Positions 1 through 5,870 of a stretch of 7,086 bases of DNA are shown here, piece by piece. The translations under genes and the position numbers were made by a program. Origin of the DNA: JBFHER01 sp041584055 (GTDB lineage: Bacteria; Bacteroidota; Bacteroidia; Bacteroidales; UBA5342). Under the pieces are notes generated by a model, which was given only the letters and a program-made list of their open reading frames with translations, had not been told where the DNA came from and searched no databases. Location: assembly GCA_041584055.1 (NCBI GenBank), contig JBFHER010000204.1, forward strand, positions 1 to 7,086. The letters are read 5' to 3'. Within the stretch, counting starts at the first letter, position 1, and each line of letters begins with the position of its first letter.

Positions 1-837
1 TGGGCATACCATGATCGGTTTAAAGAAAAAGGTTTACTTGCCGTCCTAGGATGTGGATTTGACCCTGGTGTAACAAGTATATACACAGCACATGCAGCCA
101 AACATCATTTTGATGAATTACATTACCTCGACATTGTTGATTGCAATGGAGGAGACCATGGTAAGGCATTTGCAACCAATTTTAATCCTGAAATAAACAT
201 TCGCGAAGTCACACAGAAAGGGAAATACTGGGAAAATGGCCAATGGGTAGAGACCGAACCACACCAAATAAAGAAGAGTCTGACGTATCCCAACATTGGA
301 GAACGCGACTCTTATGTGATCTACCATGAAGAATTAGAATCCCTGGTGAAAAATTTCCCAAGTCTGAAACGTGCACGTTTTTGGATGACATTCGGACAGG
401 AATACCTCACCCACCTACGCGTAATACAGAACATCGGGATGGCCAGTATCGAACCCATCATGTACAAAGGGGTTGAAATTGTTCCGCTTCAGTTTTTAAA
501 AGAAGTGTTACCAAACCCGGGTGATCTAGGCGAAAACTATGTGGGTGAAACCTCCATTGGTTGCCGCATTCGCGGGATTAAAGACGGAAAGGAACGCAGT
601 TACGTTGTTTGGAACAATTGCAGTCATCAGGTGGCCTTTGAAGAAACCGGGACACAAGGAGTATCCTACACCACCGGAGTACCCGCCATGTTGGGTGCCA
701 TGTTGGTATTAACCGGAGAATGGAGTGGCACAGGCGTTCGCAACGTTGAAGAATTTGATCCTGATCCGTTTATGGAGAAAATCGGCCACTATGGCTTGCC
801 ATGGAGCGAAGCAATTGATGTTGATATAGAATTGTAA
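1..837 (+). CDS. Carboxynorspermidine/carboxyspermidine dehydrogenase, 3' part (5' end cut by window)
   Basis: The enzyme is a saccharopine-dehydrogenase-like oxidoreductase that condenses aspartate beta-semialdehyde with a diamine (putrescine or diaminopropane) and reduces the imine with NADPH, giving carboxyspermidine or carboxynorspermidine in the cytoplasm. The frame is open from base 1 to the TAA at 835-837 and gives 278 residues. The family is about 400 residues long, so roughly 120 N-terminal residues, including the Rossmann nucleotide-binding motif, lie outside the window. Visible family-like features are GCGFDPGVT (in-window residues 17-25), the DCNGGDHG stretch (47-54) and the C-terminal GVPAMLGAMLVLTGEW region typical of the Lys9/saccharopine reductase fold. 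A GTG inside the gene at 316 is not the start, because homologous sequence continues upstream of it. The next gene, nspC, begins 30 bases downstream and encodes the following pathway step, which supports this call over a true saccharopine dehydrogenase. Preference for putrescine or diaminopropane cannot be read from the sequence. Confidence 0.9.
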   Translation, partial: WAYHDRFKEKGLLAVLGCGFDPGVTSIYTAHAAKHHFDELHYLDIVDCNGGDHGKAFATNFNPEINIREVTQKGKYWENGQWVETEPHQIKKSLTYPNIGERDSYVIYHEELESLVKNFPSLKRARFWMTFGQEYLTHLRVIQNIGMASIEPIMYKGVEIVPLQFLKEVLPNPGDLGENYVGETSIGCRIRGIKDGKERSYVVWNNCSHQVAFEETGTQGVSYTTGVPAMLGAMLVLTGEWSGTGVRNVEEFDPDPFMEKIGHYGLPWSEAIDVDIEL

Positions 838-867
838 GTTAAATTGGTTCCTGATCATTGAATACGA

Positions 868-2007
868 ATGATTGATTATTCAAAAATACCCTCTCCTGCC
901 TTTGTTCTTGAGGAAAGATTACTTCGCAGCAATCTCAGACTCATTCAGAAAGTCCGCGATGAGGCGGGTATTGAAATTATTCTTGCATTCAAAGGATTTG
1001 CCATGTGGAGCGCATTTCCTTTGGTGCGTGAATATTTGAACGGCGCAACTGCCAGCTCCCTATATGAAGCAAGGCTTTGTATGGAAGAAATGAAAACAAG
1101 GGCACACCTTTATTCCCCTGTTTATCGCCAACAGGAGTTTGAGGAACTGATGAGCTACAGCAGTCACATCGTTTTTAATTCAATTTCACAGTTCAAACAA
1201 TTCTATCCTCAAACCAAAAAAGCGGATCACCCCATTTCCTGTGGATTGCGTATCAATCCGGAATTCTCGGATGTGGTAACAGACCTGTACAACCCCAGTG
1301 CCCCCGGATCCCGCTTAGGAATTGGATCGGAAGAATTGCCAGACACCTTGCCTGAAGGTGTGGAAGGACTTCACTTTCACGTGTTATGTGAATCGGACTC
1401 CTACAGCCTTGAAAGGGTGTTAAGCAAGGTAGAAGCAAACTACGGCAAGTACCTGCATCAGGTAAAATGGGTGAACATGGGAGGCGGTCATTTAATGACA
1501 CGCAAGGGTTATGACCATCAACATCTGATTAATTTGCTGAAAGCATTTAAAACAAAATATGGTGTTGATGTAATTTTAGAGCCAGGAAGTGCCATCGCAT
1601 GGGAAACAGGCGTTTTGGTTTCAAGGGTTGAGGACATTGTTGTTCATAAAGGAATTCGCACCGCGCTTTTAGATGTTTCATTTACTGCACACATGCCCGA
1701 TACACTCGAAATGCCATATCGGCCACGTATCTTAGGTGCAACTGATCCTACGAACAAAAGCATTCATACATATCGACTGGGTGGCATGAGCTGTTTGGCC
1801 GGTGACTACATGGAAGCCTATGACTTTGGGAAAGAACTAAAGATTGGCGATTCCGTAATTTTTGAGGACATGATCCACTATACCATGGTCAAAACAACCA
1901 TGTTTAATGGTGTAGGCCACCCTGCCATTGCAACCTGGACTGAGAAGGATGACTTAATTGTGCATCGTGAATTTAACTACGAAGATTTTAAAGGACGTTT
2001 ATCTTAG
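868..2007 (+). CDS. nspC: Carboxynorspermidine decarboxylase
   Basis: This PLP-dependent fold-III (alanine racemase-like) decarboxylase removes CO2 from carboxynorspermidine or carboxyspermidine to give norspermidine or spermidine. The protein is 379 residues, a normal length for the family. The expected PLP lysine is K42 in AFKGFAMW. Other landmarks are the GLHFHVLCES motif (167-176), the glycine-rich GGGH (205-208), the phosphate-binding EPGSA (238-242), the C309/D313 pair in SCLAGD that forms the substrate site across the dimer, and Y338 in the C-terminal HYTMVKTTMFNG segment. The ATG at 868 gives the usual N-terminus (IPSPAFVLEE near the start). No Shine-Dalgarno sequence precedes it, as is usual in Bacteroidota. 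It lies 30 bases after the dehydrogenase gene with no terminator between, so the two are probably co-transcribed. Together they form the SAM-decarboxylase-independent triamine pathway. The main alternatives, diaminopimelate or ornithine decarboxylase, fit the motifs less well. Confidence 0.95.
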   Translation: MIDYSKIPSPAFVLEERLLRSNLRLIQKVRDEAGIEIILAFKGFAMWSAFPLVREYLNGATASSLYEARLCMEEMKTRAHLYSPVYRQQEFEELMSYSSHIVFNSISQFKQFYPQTKKADHPISCGLRINPEFSDVVTDLYNPSAPGSRLGIGSEELPDTLPEGVEGLHFHVLCESDSYSLERVLSKVEANYGKYLHQVKWVNMGGGHLMTRKGYDHQHLINLLKAFKTKYGVDVILEPGSAIAWETGVLVSRVEDIVVHKGIRTALLDVSFTAHMPDTLEMPYRPRILGATDPTNKSIHTYRLGGMSCLAGDYMEAYDFGKELKIGDSVIFEDMIHYTMVKTTMFNGVGHPAIATWTEKDDLIVHREFNYEDFKGRLS

Positions 2008-2008
2008 C

Positions 2009-2038
2009 TTATCGACTTATGCGTTCCGCATAAGATAA
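2009..2038. terminator. Strong hairpin just after nspC (possible 3' end structure)
   Basis: CTTATGCG (2016-2023) pairs perfectly with CGCATAAG (2027-2034) around a TTC loop. Outer arms TTATC (2009-2013) and GATAA (2034-2038) can extend it if bases 2014-2016 bulge out. It begins two bases after the nspC stop codon. There is no good T-run after it, so it may stabilise the mRNA 3' end or act only partly as a terminator. Confidence 0.45.
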
Positions 2039-2053
2039 CGATTGCAACTGTTT

Positions 2054-2081
2054 GTATTTAATACCTCCGCTTGTTAAATAC
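2054..2081. repeat. 8-bp inverted repeat in convergent spacer
   Basis: GTATTTAA (2054-2061) is the exact reverse complement of TTAAATAC (2074-2081), with a 12-base loop. It is AT-rich, so the stem would be weak. It sits between two other hairpins in the spacer between nspC and the convergent unknown gene. Its role is unknown and it could be chance. Confidence 0.35.
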
Positions 2082-2095
2082 GGATCAACATAAAG

Positions 2096-2132
2096 TCTCG
2101 TTCGAAATCCAGCATTTGGAATTCGAGATTTT
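2096..2132. terminator. Likely rho-independent terminator, possibly bidirectional
   Basis: TCGAAATCCA (2102-2111) pairs with TGGAATTCGA (2117-2126) at nine of ten positions (one A-A mismatch) around a five-base loop. The stem is followed by GATTTT (2127-2132). An alternative outer pairing is TCTCG (2096-2100) with CGAGA (2124-2128), flanked by AAAG on the left. Read on the minus strand, the stem is followed by a short T-run, so it could serve both nspC and the convergent gene at 2156-2485. The T-tracts are short, which lowers certainty. Confidence 0.55.
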
Positions 2133-2155
2133 AAAACGCTCCGGAAACAGAACAT

Positions 2156-2485
2156 CTATAACGATATTATTCTTTTAATTTCGCTTTTTGCCTCCTCAGA
2201 CAGATGCTCAATATCCTCTTTTGTAATGATACCATCAACTAACTGGGCAGCAATCACAAGCAGGAGTTTTGAATCTGTCACCTTTGCATAGCGTTGAAGC
2301 ATGTGCTTATCATGTTTTATCATTTTCCTGTAAAGCTTGTGAAACATTGCTTTGTTTTCTCTCGGATTTGCCTCCCATTCTTTGAGAATATGTGAATACT
2401 TGTTTAATTGATCTTCATATTCCTTTTGCAATCCTTTCTCGATAATCCCTTTTGCAATATCCTTATCACTTATTGTTACTTCCAT
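2156..2485 (-). CDS. Hypothetical protein, small, charged and helical (109 aa)
   Basis: I do not recognise this protein. I place the start at the ATG at 2485-2483; a TTG two codons upstream (2491-2489) would add only two residues and is less likely. The product is hydrophilic, rich in Lys, Glu, Asp and Ile, and has no signal peptide or membrane segment. It reads as mainly alpha-helical: a first helical region at about 8-40 (IAKGIIEKGLQKEYEDQLNK), a basic middle with several His, Lys and Tyr residues (46-67), then a short hydrophobic helix (LLLVIAAQL, 74-82) followed by DGIITKEDIEHLSEEAK (84-100). That tail faintly recalls SHOCT-type short C-terminal domains, but not well enough to name it. 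Composition and an open frame with no long competing ORF suggest a real gene. It is convergent with nspC and divergent from cysD, so it is probably transcribed alone. Its function cannot be inferred from its neighbours. Confidence 0.7.
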   Translation of the reverse strand: MEVTISDKDIAKGIIEKGLQKEYEDQLNKYSHILKEWEANPRENKAMFHKLYRKMIKHDKHMLQRYAKVTDSKLLLVIAAQLVDGIITKEDIEHLSEEAKSEIKRIISL

Positions 2486-2523
2486 TTTCAAATTTTAATA
2501 TACGTGCTAAATTTACGAGCTAC

Positions 2524-2547
2524 CTTAGAATACTCCTGTATTTTAAG
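2524..2547. repeat. 10-bp hairpin upstream of the minus-strand unknown gene
   Basis: CTTAGAATAC (2524-2533) pairs with GTATTTTAAG (2538-2547) over all ten positions, one of them a G-T wobble, around a TCCT loop. It lies about 40 bases upstream of the unknown gene's ATG on the minus strand. It could be a leader RNA structure for that gene, a regulator-binding dyad, or a terminator remnant. No T-run marks it as a clear terminator in either direction. Confidence 0.5.
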
Positions 2548-2577
2548 AATAATTCTGCATTAAAAATACCCTTTTCA

Positions 2578-2637
2578 CAGGGATTGAATAACAAATTAAC
2601 CCTGCTGTAAAACAGGAATCCAAAATTTATTTGTTAT
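2578..2637. repeat. Nested and competing inverted repeats upstream of cysD
   Basis: Three pairings overlap here. CAGGG (2578-2582) pairs with CCCTG (2600-2604). CTGT (2605-2608) pairs with ACAG (2612-2615), or in a shifted form CCTG (2601-2604) with CAGG (2613-2616). An outer 9-bp pair, ATAACAAAT (2588-2596) and ATTTGTTAT (2629-2637), encloses the second hairpin. The first and outer pairings can compete. Because the predicted cysD promoter lies downstream, these are better placed as protein-binding sites than as a cysD leader, unless an upstream promoter also exists. Confidence 0.4.
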
Positions 2638-2692
2638 CCGTGATTGTTTCAACGATTTTTAACACCATATATCCAACAAATTCACGCATAGA

Positions 2693-2723
2693 TTTCAACA
2701 TGACGGATTATTCATTATTTTTG
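2693..2723 (+). promoter_or_regulatory. Putative Bacteroidota-type promoter for cysDN
   Basis: TATTTTTG at 2716-2723 matches the Bacteroidota -7 consensus TAnnTTTG exactly. Nineteen bases upstream, TTTC at 2693-2696 is a one-mismatch version of the -33 TTTG element, and the spacing is as expected. The transcript would start near 2730 and leave an untranslated leader of about 70 bases before the cysD ATG. The leader is A- and T-rich and has no Shine-Dalgarno sequence. Confidence 0.55.
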
Positions 2724-2799
2724 CACATCTTAAAATAAGGACAAAAAACACTCTTTTTTTGCAGGCATATAATTTACTGTGCCTTTTGAATTGAATTCT

Positions 2800-3705
2800 A
2801 TGACAAAAACGACGTTAAATCATTTAAGAGAGCTTGAAGCAGAAGCAATATTTATTATGCGAGAGGTGGCTGCCCAGTTTGAAAATCCAACCCTCCTTTT
2901 TTCAGGTGGTAAGGATTCCATTGTGATGGCACATCTTGCAAAAAAAGCATTTTGGCCGGCACGCATCCCCTTTTCATTTACACACATCGATACTGGTCAT
3001 AATTTTGAAGAAACATTAACATTCAGGGATGAACTAATAAATAAGTTGGGTGTAAAACTTATTGTGGGCTCCGTTCAAAAGCAAATAGACAATGGGATTT
3101 CTGTTGAAGAAACAGGATACAATGCGAGTCGCAACAAACTTCAAACAACCACCTTGCTTATGACAATTGAAGAAAATAAATTTGATGCAGCGCTTGGTGG
3201 CGGTCGCCGGGATGAAGAAAAAGCACGTGCAAAAGAACGTTTCTTCTCGCATCGGGATGACTTTGGACAGTGGGATCCAAAGAACCAACGTCCTGAATTG
3301 TGGAACCTTTACAATGGAAAAAAGAATTTGGGTGAGCATTTCCGTGTATTCCCGATTTCAAACTGGACGGAGATGGATGTGTGGCAATACATCTACATGG
3401 AAAACATTGCATTGCCTTCCCTCTATTATACACACGAACGAGAAGTTTTCAACCGGGATGGAGTTTGGCTTGCAAATGCACCTTTTATGACATTAAAACC
3501 AAACGAGAAAGTAGAGAAACTGCGCGTTCGTTGTCGCACCATCGGTGACATTTCATGTACGGGCCTGACCTTATCCAATGCCAACTGTCTGGAAGATATT
3601 ATTCTTGAGATTGCTGCCACCCGAGAAACAGAACGTGGTGGACGTGCGGATGACAAGCGCTCTGAGGCTGCCATGGAGGATCGTAAAAAAGAGGGTTACT
3701 TTTAA
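2800..3705 (+). CDS. cysD: Sulfate adenylyltransferase subunit 2 (small, catalytic subunit)
   Basis: CysD carries the adenylyl-transfer site of the heterodimeric bacterial ATP sulfurylase, making adenosine 5'-phosphosulfate and pyrophosphate from sulfate and ATP; the reaction is driven by GTP hydrolysis on CysN. It belongs to the PAPS reductase/ATP pyrophosphatase (PP-loop) superfamily. The PP-loop SGGKDS is at residues 35-40. Other highly conserved blocks are HIDTG (62-66), GGGRRDEEKARAKER (133-147), WDPKNQRPELW (158-168), FPISNWTEMDVWQYI (184-198) and the C-terminal KKEGYF. I chose the ATG at 2800, giving 301 residues, because the N-terminus then lines up with E. coli CysD (302 residues) from THLR onward. 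A GTG at 2779 would add seven residues with no counterpart there. It is followed after 49 bases by cysN, its obligate partner. Residues 249-263 (GDISCTGLTLSNANC) differ from the E. coli version; I cannot say whether this matters. Confidence 0.96.
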   Translation: MTKTTLNHLRELEAEAIFIMREVAAQFENPTLLFSGGKDSIVMAHLAKKAFWPARIPFSFTHIDTGHNFEETLTFRDELINKLGVKLIVGSVQKQIDNGISVEETGYNASRNKLQTTTLLMTIEENKFDAALGGGRRDEEKARAKERFFSHRDDFGQWDPKNQRPELWNLYNGKKNLGEHFRVFPISNWTEMDVWQYIYMENIALPSLYYTHEREVFNRDGVWLANAPFMTLKPNEKVEKLRVRCRTIGDISCTGLTLSNANCLEDIILEIAATRETERGGRADDKRSEAAMEDRKKEGYF

Positions 3706-3754
3706 TTTTCTTACAGATTTAAGCAATAACAATCAAATAAAGAAAACACACATT

Positions 3755-5029
3755 ATGTCCGGAAAAGACACAGGATATTTAGATATGCAATTGTTGCGCT
3801 TTACCACTGCTGGTAGCGTAGATGACGGTAAAAGTACATTGATAGGACGTTTGCTTTATGACAGCAAGGCCATTTTTGAGGATCAAATGGAAGCCATTGA
3901 GCGTGCCTCTGTTGGCAAAGGAGAGCAGGAAGTCAATCTGGCACTTCTTACAGATGGACTTAGAGCGGAGCGTGAGCAAGGAATTACAATTGATGTAGCC
4001 TATCGCTATTTTGCCACGCCCAAGCGGAAATTTATAATTGCAGATACGCCTGGTCACATACAATACACCAGAAACATGGTCACTGGTGCTTCCACGGCCA
4101 ATGTCGCTGTTATATTAATTGATGCTCGTCATGGTGTGATTGAACAAACAAGAAGGCATGCCTATATTTCCAATTTATTAGGGATTCCACACATTGTGGT
4201 TTGTATCAACAAAATGGATCTTGTGAATTTTGATCAATCCATTTATGAAAAAATAAAGAAAGACTTCACTGAAAATATTTCAGAAAAAATTCAGATCAAT
4301 GACCTTCATTTTGTGCCTGTAAGTGCAAAGCTTGGTGATAATGTTGTTGATAAATCAGTAAATACGCCCTGGTATCAGGGAAAAACCTTTCTCCATTTAA
4401 TGGAGACAATCGAGATTAAGCACGATCGCAACTTTGTGGATAAACGTTTCCCTGTACAATATGTGATTCGTCCAATGCGGGATGAATATCATGATTACAG
4501 AGGATATGCGGGAGAAGTTGCAAGTGGGGTCTTTCATCCGGGAGACGACGTGATGGTGCTTCCTTCCCGTCTCACTTCAAAAATAAAAAGTATTCAGTTT
4601 GATGAAACTGTCCTCGAAGAGGCTGGACCGCCGCAAGCAGTTAGCATCGAACTTGAAACAGACATAGATATTAGCCGGGGAGATATGCTTGTTGCACCCG
4701 ACAACCTTCCTGAAATATCTCAAACACCAGAACTGATGCTTTGCTGGTTTAACGAACGAAAACTTGTAACAAGAGGGAAATATGTCCTTCGTCATACAAG
4801 TGCAGAAGTTAGATGTATCATTACATCGGTTGATTTTAAAGTGGATGTGAACTCACTTGAAAAAATCACTGATAACAAAGAGGTTGGATTAAACGACATT
4901 GCTAAGGTTACCATTAAAACAACAAAACCGTTGTTTTATGACACCTACAAGAAAAATCGTCAAACAGGAAGTGTGATTCTTATCGACGAAGCCACCAATG
5001 AAACCATGGCTGCAGGAATGCTGCTTTAA
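3755..5029 (+). CDS. cysN: Sulfate adenylyltransferase subunit 1 (GTPase subunit)
   Basis: CysN is a translation-factor-like GTPase (EF-Tu/EF-1-alpha superfamily) whose GTP hydrolysis drives sulfate adenylation by CysD. All G-motifs are intact: G1 GSVDDGKS (20-27), G2 GITID (76-80), G3 DTPGH (97-101), G4 NKMD (152-155) and G5 SAK (190-192). The beta-barrel domains follow from about residue 230 (FPVQYVIRP) to the end. The ATG at 3755 gives 424 residues and an N-terminus LRFTTAGSVDDGKST as in homologues. The frame stays open upstream into cysD, but those codons translate to unrelated sequence. The protein is shorter than E. coli CysN (475 residues) and ends right after the third domain with GMLL, so there is no fused APS kinase (CysC) domain. 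The gap after cysD is 49 bases without a terminator, so the two form one operon. The stop TAA is followed at once by TGA. Confidence 0.96.
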   Translation: MSGKDTGYLDMQLLRFTTAGSVDDGKSTLIGRLLYDSKAIFEDQMEAIERASVGKGEQEVNLALLTDGLRAEREQGITIDVAYRYFATPKRKFIIADTPGHIQYTRNMVTGASTANVAVILIDARHGVIEQTRRHAYISNLLGIPHIVVCINKMDLVNFDQSIYEKIKKDFTENISEKIQINDLHFVPVSAKLGDNVVDKSVNTPWYQGKTFLHLMETIEIKHDRNFVDKRFPVQYVIRPMRDEYHDYRGYAGEVASGVFHPGDDVMVLPSRLTSKIKSIQFDETVLEEAGPPQAVSIELETDIDISRGDMLVAPDNLPEISQTPELMLCWFNERKLVTRGKYVLRHTSAEVRCIITSVDFKVDVNSLEKITDNKEVGLNDIAKVTIKTTKPLFYDTYKKNRQTGSVILIDEATNETMAAGMLL

Positions 5030-5049
5030 TGAGGGCTCGTAAAAGGGAC

Positions 5050-5084
5050 AGTGAATAGCGACCGGTGATTCGTGCCTGGTGAGA
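5050..5084. repeat. Degenerate seven-base tandem repeat after cysN
   Basis: Five consecutive heptads can be laid out as AGTGAAT, AGCGACC, GGTGATT, CGTGCCT and GGTGAGA. In all five, positions 2 and 4 are G and position 3 is T or C; the first and third share most bases. The run does not continue in phase on either side. It lies in the 127-base convergent spacer between cysN and the transporter operon, where I see no clear terminator. It may be a decayed intergenic repeat or chance. Confidence 0.35.
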
Positions 5085-5156
5085 TAAGAACCTTTCGAAC
5101 AATAGATTTCGTGTGACGGCATAAAAGCGTGACCTAAACTGCTGAATACTCCGTCT

Positions 5157-5870
5157 TTACTTCAGAAACTTCTCCCTTGTTTGCAGGTTTAGTAATCCCA
5201 CCAGAATCATTACCACCGATGTACTCAGTAGAAAGACCCTGTTTTTAAACAAAATACTTTCCCAGATAATTTCATTCATATTGTTTGGCATGTCGTAAGG
5301 ATTCAGAAAGACGTTCCACATTGACTCATCCAGTTCATCAGAGAGGATGAGAAAGAAAAGTCCCAGAATCACCATCACCACAGCTGTTCCGTTCCCATTC
5401 TTCACAATGGTTGACATGCCGAAACTTACCGACCCAATAAAAATGACAATCACCATAAGCTGAAGGTTCATTTCAAAAACAGGAATGGACATCAGGAAGA
5501 TATTGGAAATGATTGCAAGCGGAAATAGCAAAACAAATACAATTAGAAATACAATTGCCAGTCGTACCAACCAGACCTTATAACGGTAATCCGGAATTCC
5601 GAATATTATTTCCAATGAGCGGGAATCGGCGTCTGTCTGAATCCCGAAGACCGTTGGATAAAACACCAAAAGCAAGGCAGGGAAAAGCATTAAACCAAAT
5701 ATTTCGTCCATATCGATGCTATTTTCGTTCAAGGCCATCAAGGTGCCAAACAACAGAAAAAAGCCAAATGCTGCCAAAACAAAAATATAGAATTTGTTGG
5801 CAAACACAATTCGCAGATTGTAGCGAAACATATTTACCAATATTGTCAAGGTGTTATTTTTTTGCTTCAT
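5157..5870 (-). CDS. ABC-2-type transporter permease subunit (237 aa)
   Basis: This is an integral membrane protein of the ABC-2 permease type, presumably an exporter subunit in the inner membrane. Six hydrophobic stretches can be seen at about residues 26-46, 59-78, 101-122, 136-155, 163-177 and 211-228, the usual six-helix layout. After the second helix comes a cytoplasmic-type loop, DADSRSLEIIFGIPDYRYKVW (80-100), resembling the conserved loop of ABC-2 permeases that contacts the ATPase. The N-terminus (NMFRYNLRIVFANKFYIF) is the typical amphipathic entry. The ATG at 5870 overlaps the last 17 bases of the upstream ATPase gene, in another frame, which suggests translational coupling and a shared complex. 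The substrate cannot be told. Members of this family next to such ATPases may export drugs, lipids, peptides or copper/NosY-like cargo, or serve gliding motility (GldF-like), but I see no specific evidence for any of these. Confidence 0.85.
   Translation of the reverse strand: MKQKNNTLTILVNMFRYNLRIVFANKFYIFVLAAFGFFLLFGTLMALNENSIDMDEIFGLMLFPALLLVFYPTVFGIQTDADSRSLEIIFGIPDYRYKVWLVRLAIVFLIVFVLLFPLAIISNIFLMSIPVFEMNLQLMVIVIFIGSVSFGMSTIVKNGNGTAVVMVILGLFFLILSDELDESMWNVFLNPYDMPNNMNEIIWESILFKNRVFLLSTSVVMILVGLLNLQTREKFLK

Larger units (their letters stand above)
2486..2799. other. Divergent intergenic region between unknown gene and cysD
   Basis: These 314 bases contain no credible gene. They must hold the promoters of both flanking transcription units. 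From left to right I see a 10-bp hairpin near the unknown gene, an AT-rich block, a cluster of inverted repeats built from CAGGG/CCTG and ATAACAAAT elements, and a Bacteroidota-type promoter followed by a leader of roughly 70 bases before cysD. I recognise no known riboswitch class here, and I found no convincing promoter for the minus-strand gene. Confidence 0.7.

Noticed and set aside
316..318. GTG as start of a shorter dehydrogenase
   Set aside because: The same frame is open to base 1 and encodes conserved sequence such as GFDPGVT upstream, so this is an internal valine codon.
2779..2799. GTG start for a longer CysD
   Set aside because: The seven added residues have no counterpart in E. 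coli CysD, and an ATG at 2800 gives the expected length.
2731..2799. Possible riboswitch in the cysD leader
   Set aside because: The predicted leader is short and A/T-rich with no stable stem and no match to a riboswitch class I know.
3034..3674. Open frames on both strands inside cysD
   Set aside because: They are shadows of a strongly conserved gene, and their translations look like non-coding composition.
3578..3754. Upstream extension of the cysN frame into cysD
   Set aside because: The extra 59 codons overlap conserved cysD sequence in another frame and do not resemble any CysN N-terminus; the ATG at 3755 fits the family.
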